DNA from: Clostridiales bacterium
GTDB lineage: Bacteria > Bacillota > Clostridia > Oscillospirales > Oscillospiraceae
Reading direction: 5' to 3'
NCBI GenBank assembly: GCA_025757645.1
Contig: CP107216.1
Span: 619,501 to 683,500 of the forward strand
Length of the DNA: 64,000 bases
The translations under genes and the position numbers were made by a program. Shown in pieces: positions 24,837-32,606 of this stretch (positions within the stretch are counted from its first letter, which is position 1; every line of letters starts with the position of its first letter). Under the pieces are notes generated by a model. The model searched no databases. It had not been told where the DNA came from and saw only the letters and a list, made by a program, of their open reading frames with translations.

Positions 24837-26777
24837 TCAGTCCGAGAGTTTGCGCACGGCCTCGTGCGCGTCGCTGACGGCAAAGAGGATCTTGCGCGGC
24901 TGCTGCGCGTCGCCGAGGACCGTCACAGGGGCGACGGCTTCAAACGCGGCCGCGGCCTGCGCCGTCGGGGCAAAGCCCAGCGCCAGCAGCACCGTGTCGC
25001 ACGCGATCTGCTGCTGCTCGTGCGCGTGCTCGACCGTGACGCTGCACGTGAACGCATCGCCGTCGATGCGCACGAGCTTCGTCGCGGGGCGGAAATCCAC
25101 GTTCGAGCGCGCCATGTAGTCGCGCATGAGCATGTCGTTCATCTTGAAGCCCGGCTCCGACGGGATGGTCTTGGCCATGTCGATGCACGTCACGTGCTTG
25201 CCCCACATGTCCATCTGCAGCGCCGTCTCGACGCCGACGAGTCCGCCGCCGATCACGACGACGTGCTCGCCCACATCACAGCAGTCGCACAGGGCCTCGG
25301 TCGCAAGGTACACCTTCGGGCAGTCGAGTCCCGGGATGGCCTTCGGCGCGATGGGCCGGCCGCCGGCCGCCCAGAGGATATGGTCAGGCGCATAGGCCGC
25401 GGCGAGCTCCGGCGTCGCCGTGGTGTAAAAGCGCACGGGGATGTCGTGCACGAGCAGCTCGCGCTCGAAGTAGCGGATCATGCGGTGCATGTCGCGCTTG
25501 AAAAACGGCTTGCAGGCGCACAGAGCGTTGCCACCGATGTGGCCGCCCGCCTCCCAGATCTCGACCGAATGGCCGGCCTGTTTGGCATAGAGCGCCGCCA
25601 TGCAGCCGGCAGGGCCGGCGCCGACGACGAGAATCTTTTTCGGGTGGGCAGCCGGCGGAATGTCGATGCTGCCGTCCTCGTGGCCGCAGCGCGGGTTGAG
25701 CGCGCAGGTCGCCGTCTCGCCGTTGTAGACGCGGGCGATGCAGCCCTCGTTGCAGGAGATGCACGGGCGGATCGTGTCCGGCCGGCCGGCCAGCACCTTG
25801 TTCGGCAGGTCGGGGTCGGCGAGCAGGCCGCGGCCGATGACCGCGATGTCGCACACGCCGTCGCGCAGGGCAGCCTCCGCCTTGTCCACGTCGCCGAAGC
25901 GGCCGTGCGTCATGACCGGCACATCGACCACGCTGCGGATGATCTTGGCCGAGCGCGACTGCAGCGTCATCTGCTGCATGCCGGCGGGCGGCATGGCGTT
26001 GGGCCAGTTTTCATGGCAGCCGGCGTCCACGTGCAGTGCGTCCGCTCCGGCGGCGACGATCAGCTTTGCCAGCTCGATGCCCTCGTCGATGGCGCGGTAG
26101 CCCTCGCCGTCCATGTAGTGGTCCGGCGTGAACTTGACGATGACGGGGAAGTCCGCACCGCCCTCTTCCTTGCAGATGGCGATGAGCTCGGTGAGAAAGC
26201 GCGCGCGGTTTTCCAGACTGCCGCCGTAGGCGTCGGTGCGCGTGTTCCAGCGACGGGTCAGAAACTGGTCGGTCAGATAGCCGCCGTAGGCGTGGATGCC
26301 CACACAGTCGGCCCCGCTGCGCAGCGCGATCTGCACGCTGCGGCGGAAATCTTCCTCCAGCTCGTGGATCTCATCGATCGTCAGCGCGTGGCAGCGCATA
26401 CGCGGCACGTGCATCCACGGGCAGGCGGACGCGCTGATGGGCACTTTGTAGCGCACGGACGGCCCGCCGATGCGCCCATCGCCGGGCTGGATCTGCGCGG
26501 CGAGCTTGCAGCCGCAGGCGTGGCAGCGCTCGGCCAGGTCGCGGAACAGCGGCGCGGTCTCATCGTTGAGGTAGATGGAGTGCTCGCCGGACTCGAACGC
26601 GAGCGAGGCGCGGATGTTGCAGAACACCATGGCCGCGCCGCCCTCGGCGCGCGCGGCAAAGTACGCCACCGAGGCGGGGCTCAGGTTGCCGACCGTGACG
26701 CCCATCGGCGCCATGACCATGCGGTTTTTAAGTTCCATGCGGCCGATTCGGATCGGCCGGGACAGAATAGAAGGCAT
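24837..26777 (-). CDS. OYE-family NADH:flavin oxidoreductase (BaiCD/FadH-like)
   Basis: 646 aa, the three-part architecture of 2,4-dienoyl-CoA reductase and BaiCD/BaiH. FMN TIM barrel at 1-335, four [4Fe-4S] cysteines at 339, 342, 346 and 358, FAD-binding GAGPAG at 386-391, and an NAD(P)-binding GGG motif further on. Enzymes of this class reduce C=C next to a carbonyl. Odd point: the usual HGAHGYL segment of the barrel reads HAYGGYL (162-168), so the second histidine is missing. Last gene of an operon with a BaiE-like dehydratase and an SDR. Confidence 0.9.
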   Translation of the reverse strand: MPSILSRPIRIGRMELKNRMVMAPMGVTVGNLSPASVAYFAARAEGGAAMVFCNIRASLAFESGEHSIYLNDETAPLFRDLAERCHACGCKLAAQIQPGDGRIGGPSVRYKVPISASACPWMHVPRMRCHALTIDEIHELEEDFRRSVQIALRSGADCVGIHAYGGYLTDQFLTRRWNTRTDAYGGSLENRARFLTELIAICKEEGGADFPVIVKFTPDHYMDGEGYRAIDEGIELAKLIVAAGADALHVDAGCHENWPNAMPPAGMQQMTLQSRSAKIIRSVVDVPVMTHGRFGDVDKAEAALRDGVCDIAVIGRGLLADPDLPNKVLAGRPDTIRPCISCNEGCIARVYNGETATCALNPRCGHEDGSIDIPPAAHPKKILVVGAGPAGCMAALYAKQAGHSVEIWEAGGHIGGNALCACKPFFKRDMHRMIRYFERELLVHDIPVRFYTTATPELAAAYAPDHILWAAGGRPIAPKAIPGLDCPKVYLATEALCDCCDVGEHVVVIGGGLVGVETALQMDMWGKHVTCIDMAKTIPSEPGFKMNDMLMRDYMARSNVDFRPATKLVRIDGDAFTCSVTVEHAHEQQQIACDTVLLALGFAPTAQAAAAFEAVAPVTVLGDAQQPRKILFAVSDAHEAVRKLSD

Positions 26778-26798
26778 AATTACATCTTACTCCTTGGA

Positions 26799-27560
26799 TC
26801 ACTTCTGCACGGCCCAGCCGCCGTCGACCGGCAGGCAGACGCCGTTGATGTACTTGGCCTCGTCCGAGCACAGGTACACGACCGCCCAGGCCGCGTCCTC
26901 CGGCATGCCGACATAGGGCATCGGCGTCGTGGCCTCAAAGTGCTCGCGGTACATATCCCAGACCTTCTCCTGCTTGGGCACCCAGACGTAGTTCGGGGCG
27001 AGGCAGTTGAAGCGGATGCCGTACTTCTTGCTGACCTGGTTGACCATGTTCTGCGTGGCCAGCTTGATGCACGCCTTCGAGAACGGATAGCCCTGCACGG
27101 CCGAGCCGTTGTAGGCCAGCGCCGTCGAGGACGAGAAGTTCAGGAAGCTGCCGCGGATCTTCTTTTTCATCATGTAGCGCAGCACCGTCTGGTAAGAATA
27201 GAGCATGGAGTCGATGTTCACGCGCATGACGTCCTCGATCATCTCGGACGTGATGTGCGCCCAGTCGTGCGTCGGGGGCGAGAACGCCGCCGCGCCGTTG
27301 ACGACCGTGTCGATGCGGCCGTACTTTGCGTCGGCCAGCTTCTTGAGCTGCACCCAGGTGTCGCGCTGCGCCACGTCGGCCACGACCGCGATGCTCTCGC
27401 CGCCGTTGGCGTTGATCTCGGCGCTGAACTGCTCGACCTGCGGGTCGATATCGACCATGACGACCTTCGCGCCCTCCTGGCAGAAGAGCTCGGACGCTTT
27501 GTGGCAGATGCCGCCGGCAGCGCCCGTGATGATGGCCACTTTTCCTTTGAGTCTATCCAT
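26799..27560 (-). CDS. Short-chain dehydrogenase/reductase
   Basis: 253 aa classical SDR. Cofactor motif TGAAGGIC at 12-19 (the last glycine of TGxxxGxG is Cys), D37 after the second strand suggests NAD preference, and the catalytic set S143-145, Y158, K162 is complete. The usual NNAG reads NGAA. It interconverts a hydroxyl and a keto group, probably on the same ring or chain substrate as its operon partners. Start overlaps the upstream SnoaL gene by 1 nt. Confidence 0.9.
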   Translation of the reverse strand: MDRLKGKVAIITGAAGGICHKASELFCQEGAKVVMVDIDPQVEQFSAEINANGGESIAVVADVAQRDTWVQLKKLADAKYGRIDTVVNGAAAFSPPTHDWAHITSEMIEDVMRVNIDSMLYSYQTVLRYMMKKKIRGSFLNFSSSTALAYNGSAVQGYPFSKACIKLATQNMVNQVSKKYGIRFNCLAPNYVWVPKQEKVWDMYREHFEATTPMPYVGMPEDAAWAVVYLCSDEAKYINGVCLPVDGGWAVQK

Positions 27561-28063
27561 TATTTTGTCCTCCTCAGTTTGCCGTCGAGCAGACGGTAGG
27601 TCAGGCGCAGCGTCTGGATGCGCCAGCGATCGTCGTCACATTTGACCAGGTCGTCCACATACAGGCCGTAGCCGGAGTAGGTCTGGCCGTTGTCCTTGTA
27701 GGTGTGGTAGTCATGCATTTTGGTCAGCAGCTGCGCGCTGCGCGGACCGGTGAAGTGCACGATCTGGTTGTAGCCGAAGTGCATCGGCACCATGTCGTCG
27801 CCGCAGGTGCTGCGGTTCTGGGCCACCTGCGCGTCACGGTCGCGGAAGCCGGGGCGGCCGCTCCAGAAAGTGCGGAAGCCCGTCTCCGTGAACACGTCCG
27901 GCATGAGGTCAAACTCCTGGTTGTCAATGCACCAGAAATAGCGGTTCTTGGCCGCGAGGATCGCGGGGATCTCCGCGAGCTGCTCCGGTGTGTAGGGCAG
28001 GCCCGCGTCGGCGATGATCGCGCGCGCCAGCTCTTTGATCTTGCGATCGGCATCGATGGTCAA
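27560..28063 (-). CDS. SnoaL/NTF2-like protein with BaiE-like catalytic triad
   Basis: 167 aa single NTF2-like domain. KNRYFWCID (39-47) and MHFG (94-97) line up with the bile acid 7-alpha-dehydratase BaiE, whose Tyr, Asp and His catalytic residues I recall as Y30, D35 and H83; here they are Y42, D47 and H95. A dehydratase or isomerase role is therefore likely. The start is set at the TTG at 28063, because AAAGGAGGG lies 8 nt before it and inside the longer ATG reading. First gene of the operon. Confidence 0.82.
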   Translation of the reverse strand: MTIDADRKIKELARAIIADAGLPYTPEQLAEIPAILAAKNRYFWCIDNQEFDLMPDVFTETGFRTFWSGRPGFRDRDAQVAQNRSTCGDDMVPMHFGYNQIVHFTGPRSAQLLTKMHDYHTYKDNGQTYSGYGLYVDDLVKCDDDRWRIQTLRLTYRLLDGKLRRTK

Positions 28064-28204
28064 GTGCAGTCCCTCCTTTGAAGCTGTCATGCTTGGGCTG
28101 ATTCGTTGTCCGTTCCGGCAGGCAGCCGGCGCCGCGCGGCGCTGACTCGGGAAACGCCTCCGGAGATCGTCAATATCTTATCACACGTTTTTCGCCCTGC
28201 ACAG

Positions 28205-28221
28205 TGCATCCGCTGGATGCA
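28205..28221. promoter_or_regulatory. Dyad in the divergent SnoaL/HTH-regulator interval
   Basis: TGCATCCGCTGGATGCA: 7-bp arms, 3-nt spacer, in the 353-nt gene-free interval 28064-28416. It is placed where a repressor or activator of the OYE operon could bind. GCATCC also recurs singly near 28312. The minus-strand promoter itself is not clear. Confidence 0.4.
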
Positions 28222-28321
28222 GATTGCTTTTCGTGCATAAAAATTGCCCCAACTTGACCAAGTGCTTTTGCGCGGTCATATTGAAAAAATCACGCAGCCG
28301 CGCGATTTTTTGCATCCGGAC

Positions 28322-28350
28322 TTGCCAGCACGGCGCGCAGCGCGTATACT
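28322..28350 (+). promoter_or_regulatory. Sigma-A promoter of the HTH regulator
   Basis: TTGCCA, 17 nt, TATACT, 67 nt before the ATG at 28417. Confidence 0.8.
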
Positions 28351-28416
28351 GGATGGGAAAGATGCGTGACTTTTTCGTCACTGAGTCAAGAAATGCGCAC
28401 GCGAGGAGGCGAGGAT

Positions 28417-29832
28417 ATGACGTTCGGGCGCACCCTTCAGGAGCTGACACGGCTGTGCGGTGTCAAGCGCTGCAACCTTGCCGACGCGCTCGGCTATGAC
28501 CCGTCGTACATCAGCCGGTGGATCAACGGCGTCAAGCACCCGTCGCTGCGCAGCAACGATGCGCTGCCCGCGCAGATCGCCGCCTATCTGACCGCCAACG
28601 CCGCGCCGGATGTGCGCGCGCGCATTGCCGGGCAGTTTGACCTGCGCTGTGATGCGGCCGACGATGCCGGCTTTTCGGCGGCGCTGGCGTCCTTGCTGGC
28701 GGATACGATCGCGGCCGACCGGGCGGCCGGCCCCGAGCGGCCGCAGCCGACCGGCGCGGAAAATGCCGGCCTGAGCCCGGTCAAGGACATCGCGCTCTTC
28801 CCCGAGGGCATCTTCATGGCCTTGCAGCAGGCGCCATCCTCGGCGCGGCTGGACATGATCTGCACGATGCCGATCCACATGCAGTTCAAGAACAACGACG
28901 CCTTTTTCCGCCGCGTGCGCGGCATCCTCTCGGCGGGCACGGCGCTGCGCGTGGTGCAGTTCGTGGACATGGAGGATGTCTCCGCGCGCACGGACAGCTT
29001 CTGCCGCTCGCTCTGCTATCTGCTGGGGCTGGGGAAGCAGATCCGGTACGAATTTTACGAATTTCGCGCCAGCCGCACAGGGTATGTCTACCTCATCCGC
29101 GACGCGCTCATGCTGCAGTACCTGCGCGAGCCGTTCTCGCGCGAGGTATACCTGCTCGAGACGGCGGACCCCGCGCTCGTCGGGCGCTACTGCGCTGCGG
29201 CCGATGCCTACATCCGCGACCGGCTGCCGCTCGCGCAGGCGCCGAACCTGCAGCAGCTTCGCCGCCAGCAGTATTTCCTCGATTACTTCACCCAGCCGCA
29301 CGGCCGATGCCTGCTGCGGCATATGCAGCCGTTTTTCCTGCCGGAGCCGCTGCGGGAGCGTTTTCTGTCCCGGCACCCCGAGCTGCGGCAGGAGCTGCAG
29401 CTGTTTCTCGGCAGCGCGGAGTTTTTCGAGACGATCTTCCTCTACCAGCTCGCGCTCGTGGACTATATTTATACCGGGCGGCTGCACTTTCTCGGCACGG
29501 TCATCGACGTGCCGCCCGAGGCGCGGCGCGAGCATCTGCGCAGCATGATCGAGCAGCTGCGCCGGACGCCGGAGCGGCTGTGCATCCTGTGCACGCAAAA
29601 CCGCGTCTGCAATTACGACGACCTGTCGGTGTCCGTGTTCGTCAACCAGCACGCCGCCTTCGTGCTCGACGGCGCATCCGGCGGCGCGCAGCCGGCCTAC
29701 ACCGTCAGCTCCGGCGCGATGGTGCACCAGCTCAATGTCTGGATGGATCATTTCCGCAAGCTCCCGGCCGCGCAGCGGCTGACCGGGCAGGACGCCATCG
29801 ACTACCTCACCCGCTGTATGCGCCTATTGTGA
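28417..29832 (+). CDS. HTH regulator with long uncharacterised C-terminal region
   Basis: 471 aa. N-terminal XRE-like HTH at about 1-60 (LCGVKRCNLADALGYDPSYISRWINGVKHPS). The other about 400 residues match no domain I recognise; they are soluble and helical, rich in aromatic residues. Start by GAGGAGGCGAGG. It is divergent from the SnoaL-SDR-OYE operon and could be its regulator, sensing a ligand through the large domain (inference). A NUDIX gene follows after 34 nt. Confidence 0.8.
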   Translation: MTFGRTLQELTRLCGVKRCNLADALGYDPSYISRWINGVKHPSLRSNDALPAQIAAYLTANAAPDVRARIAGQFDLRCDAADDAGFSAALASLLADTIAADRAAGPERPQPTGAENAGLSPVKDIALFPEGIFMALQQAPSSARLDMICTMPIHMQFKNNDAFFRRVRGILSAGTALRVVQFVDMEDVSARTDSFCRSLCYLLGLGKQIRYEFYEFRASRTGYVYLIRDALMLQYLREPFSREVYLLETADPALVGRYCAAADAYIRDRLPLAQAPNLQQLRRQQYFLDYFTQPHGRCLLRHMQPFFLPEPLRERFLSRHPELRQELQLFLGSAEFFETIFLYQLALVDYIYTGRLHFLGTVIDVPPEARREHLRSMIEQLRRTPERLCILCTQNRVCNYDDLSVSVFVNQHAAFVLDGASGGAQPAYTVSSGAMVHQLNVWMDHFRKLPAAQRLTGQDAIDYLTRCMRLL

Positions 29833-29866
29833 GCCGCGGCGTACCGATCGACAAGGAGGAAGCACC

Positions 29867-30337
29867 ATGCGCAACACCACACTCTGCTATATCGAGCGCG
29901 GGGAGCAGTATCTCATGCTGCACCGCGTGAAGAAGGAACACGACCTCAACCACGACAAATGGGTCGGCATCGGCGGCAAGTTCGAGCGTGACGAGACGCC
30001 GGACGAGTGCCTCCTGCGCGAGGCGCAGGAGGAGACCGGCCTGACGCTGACCGACTGGCGCTGCCGCGGCGTGGTGACGTTTTTGTCCGACGAGTGGGAG
30101 GGGGAATACATGTACCTCTTCACGGCGACGGGCTTCACCGGCACGCTGCGCGAATGCGACGAGGGGGATCTCGAGTGGGTAGACAAGGCGGCCGTGCCGT
30201 CGCTGCCGTTGTGGGCGGGCGACAAAATCTTCTTCCGCCTGCTGGCGGAGGACGCGCCGTTTTTCCTGCTCAAGCTGCGCTATCGGGGCGACACGCTCGT
30301 CGAGGCCGTGCTCAACGGTGCGCCGGTCGCGCTTTGA
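29867..30337 (+). CDS. NUDIX hydrolase (MutT/8-oxo-dGTP diphosphatase type)
   Basis: 156 aa. A full Nudix box at 37-59 (G-x5-E-x7-REAQEETGL). The start MRNTTLCYIERGEQYLMLHR is typical of Firmicutes 8-oxo-dGTP diphosphatases that clean the nucleotide pool. Strong AAGGAGG before the ATG. Confidence 0.93.
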   Translation: MRNTTLCYIERGEQYLMLHRVKKEHDLNHDKWVGIGGKFERDETPDECLLREAQEETGLTLTDWRCRGVVTFLSDEWEGEYMYLFTATGFTGTLRECDEGDLEWVDKAAVPSLPLWAGDKIFFRLLAEDAPFFLLKLRYRGDTLVEAVLNGAPVAL

Positions 30338-30367
30338 AAAGCCAATTCATGACAGGGGGGACCATAT

Positions 30368-30760
30368 ATGAGACGCAAAAAACAGATCCAGGCCATGCAG
30401 CAGGAGCTCGCGCTCCTGCGCCAGACCATCGACAGCGGCAAGGAGCTGGCCGCGCTGGCCACAAACACCGCGCAGCAGCTCAAAAAGCCGAGCATCAAGA
30501 CCGTTGCCGTGCAGCTGATGCGCTCACCGCGCTTCCGCCGCACCGCGCTCATCGTGGGCGGGGCCGCCTCCGTCGGCACGATCGGCGCTGTCGCCGTGCG
30601 CTACCGGTTTTACCAGACCATCGTCGCGCAGGAAGTGGAAAAGGCGCTCAAGCCCGTGCATGCCCAGCTCGACGATCTGCAGGCGACCGTGGACGCCATG
30701 GCCGAGGCCGAGGGCATCGAGCCGGAAAAAACCCGCAAGGGGAAAAAGCACCGCCGCTGA
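30368..30760 (+). CDS. Small membrane protein with flanking coiled coils, unknown function
   Basis: 130 aa. Basic start, predicted coiled coil at about 5-40, a hydrophobic segment at about 58-78 (ALIVGGAASVGTIGAVAV), a second helix/coiled coil, and a basic Lys/Arg tail. No family recognised. RBS GGGGGG. Follows the NUDIX gene after 30 nt; a dispersed repeat begins 3 nt after its stop. Confidence 0.65.
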   Translation: MRRKKQIQAMQQELALLRQTIDSGKELAALATNTAQQLKKPSIKTVAVQLMRSPRFRRTALIVGGAASVGTIGAVAVRYRFYQTIVAQEVEKALKPVHAQLDDLQATVDAMAEAEGIEPEKTRKGKKHRR

Positions 30761-30762
30761 GG

Positions 30763-31144
30763 CGCAGCGAGCAGGCAAAATTCAAGCGAGCAGCACGGGC
30801 GCAGCACGTACTGCGCTGCAAGCTTGGCGCCGACACGAAGTGTTGGCTGCCGTTGGGGGCAAATTTTGCGGTATAAAAGGAAACGCGAGAAACTTTCCCC
30901 GCCTTTCACGTTTTGCCTGTCCCAATCCTTGTGATGATTTGTTTGCCGTAGTTTGGGCTCGCTGTATTGCCAGAGGCTTTCCTGATCGCATAGCCATAGG
31001 GCTTCATAAAATGATGGAAGCTGCGGAAGCGCTGACCAATGACGGTTTCGAGATATGCCTTGATTTCCTGCACAGCACGCTTTTCGAGCGGTATGTTCAG
31101 AATGTCATATACGCATCCATCCTCTGCTGCTTTTTGCGCAGGAA
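30763..31144 (+). repeat. Dispersed repeat, copy A (with helicase remnant)
   Basis: Starts at GCGCAGCGAGCAGGCAAAAT and is nearly identical over about 340 bp to 42422-42818 (copy C), with a shorter copy B at 35738-35950, all in the same orientation. The first about 140 bp are non-coding. The rest equals the 3' end of the helicase gene at 42567. Copy A lies outside the tRNA-flanked island. Confidence 0.88.
30906..31144 (-). pseudogene. Remnant of a second island-type helicase gene (C-terminal about 78 codons)
   Basis: The minus strand reads in frame through residues matching the C-terminus of the 571-aa helicase, ending GKQIITRIGTGKT then TGA. Differences are mostly synonymous or single residues (FMKPYGYAIRKASGNTASPNYG against FMRPYGYAIRKASGNTTSPNYG in the full copy). 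The 5' part is deleted. The interval 31145-31271 holds nothing recognisable. Confidence 0.85.
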
Positions 31145-31271
31145 AGATCCCGGAACGTTATGCCGGCACCTGTGCGCGCGGTCTGCGGGGAGCCCGCGTT
31201 GGGCGGTCGATGCGGAATTAGAATTGCGGCCTTCTTCATCGTCTCCGCTGCATCGAATGTCCTGTATGCAG

Positions 31272-31307
31272 ACAAGCGCTATTCCGCTGCAGCGGAATAG
31301 CGCTTGT
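31272..31307. terminator. Long perfect hairpin near the end of the symporter gene
   Basis: 17-bp perfect stem (31272-31288 with 31291-31307) around GC, followed on the plus strand by TTTATTTTTC. The T run faces the plus strand; for the minus-strand symporter it would act only as a 3' stem. Confidence 0.75.
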
Positions 31308-31343
31308 TTATTTTTCTATGCTGCGGGACGGGACCCGTGTATC

Positions 31344-32570
31344 TTATTTTGCGTTGTTGTACACGTCCATATCCATGCGGTCAAGGCTTCTGGCCACGAC
31401 CGTGGTGCCGACCAGATCGCCGACGTTATTGAGCGTCGTGTGCGCCGGGTCGATCACAGGCCAGATCGCCGCAAGAATGGGGATCAGAGTCAGCGGCATA
31501 CCAAGTGCCTCCAGCAGCACGCCGGACATCACGACGCCCGCGCCCTTGACGCCAGCTGCGCCGATGGACAGGATCAGGCCGAAGAAGACGAACTGGAGCA
31601 CGCTCGAAAACGTAACGGGGAAGCCGTAAAGATTCGATGCAAAGACACAGCACAGGCCGATGAACACCGCGAAGCCGGTCATACCGGCCGTGTTGCCCAG
31701 AGGCAGGGTGAAGCCGTAGATGTTCTCGGGAATGCCGAGATCCTCTTCGCTGATTTTGATGGACACCGGGAGGGTGGCTGCGGAGGAAGAGGTCGAGACC
31801 GCAACGAGGATCGCGGGAGCGATCTTGCGCATAAAGCCAAACGGAGGCAGCTTGGCAAGCAGCTTGATGATCAGCGGGTAAACCAGAATCAGAATGAGGA
31901 GGCAGATCACGTTGTCGGTAATCAGGAACACGAGAACTTCCTTCATCATCGCGCCGCTGATGGTGGAGACCATTGTCGCAATCAGAGAAAGGATGCCGAA
32001 CGGAGAGAACTCAATGACATACTCCGTGATCTTGAGCATGACCTCGCTGCCTTCGTCGATGAACCGAATGACTGTTTTTGCCTTATCGCCCAGAGCGAGC
32101 AGCGCAACGCCCAAAAACAGGCAGAACACGATGATCTGCAGCATGTTGGCATTGGCCATGGACTCCACAATGTTCGTGGGGAACCAGCTGATGACGTTGT
32201 CAATGAAGCTGTAAGACTGTGCCTCCGCCGCCTCGGCGGCGGCGAGGAATTCGGTCGTTCCGCGGCCGGGCTGAACGATCAGGCCGCCGATCACGCCGCA
32301 GATGGCGGCAATCACCGCGGAGGCCATGATCCACAGAACATAGCGGATGCCAACCGTGCGGAGCTGTTTGACATCGCCCATCTTGCACACACCACTGGTA
32401 ATGCTGAAGAACACCAGCGGTACGATGAGCATTTTCAGCATACGGAGGAAAATGTCGCCGAGCGGCGAGATGACCTCCGCGGCCTTCGGGGACACAAGAC
32501 CGATGATCAGACCGATCACAACGCCGATCAGAATCTTTTTCCAAAGTGCTACCTTTTTCCATTTACTCAT
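31344..32570 (-). CDS. Dicarboxylate/amino acid:cation symporter (DAACS family)
   Basis: 408 aa with eight helices and two re-entrant loops. The serine-rich SSSAATLP loop and the GNTAGMTGFAVF and GDLVGTTVVAR segments are GltP/DctA hallmarks. It imports acidic amino acids or dicarboxylates with Na+ or H+. It starts 36 nt after the stop of the PLP enzyme gene, and the two are probably co-transcribed under the upstream LysR. Composition is less GC-rich than the core genes. Confidence 0.94.
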   Translation of the reverse strand: MSKWKKVALWKKILIGVVIGLIIGLVSPKAAEVISPLGDIFLRMLKMLIVPLVFFSITSGVCKMGDVKQLRTVGIRYVLWIMASAVIAAICGVIGGLIVQPGRGTTEFLAAAEAAEAQSYSFIDNVISWFPTNIVESMANANMLQIIVFCLFLGVALLALGDKAKTVIRFIDEGSEVMLKITEYVIEFSPFGILSLIATMVSTISGAMMKEVLVFLITDNVICLLILILVYPLIIKLLAKLPPFGFMRKIAPAILVAVSTSSSAATLPVSIKISEEDLGIPENIYGFTLPLGNTAGMTGFAVFIGLCCVFASNLYGFPVTFSSVLQFVFFGLILSIGAAGVKGAGVVMSGVLLEALGMPLTLIPILAAIWPVIDPAHTTLNNVGDLVGTTVVARSLDRMDMDVYNNAK

Positions 32571-32606
32571 AAGATTACGCCCTCCTTCTGTTTGTATCTT
32601 TTTTCC

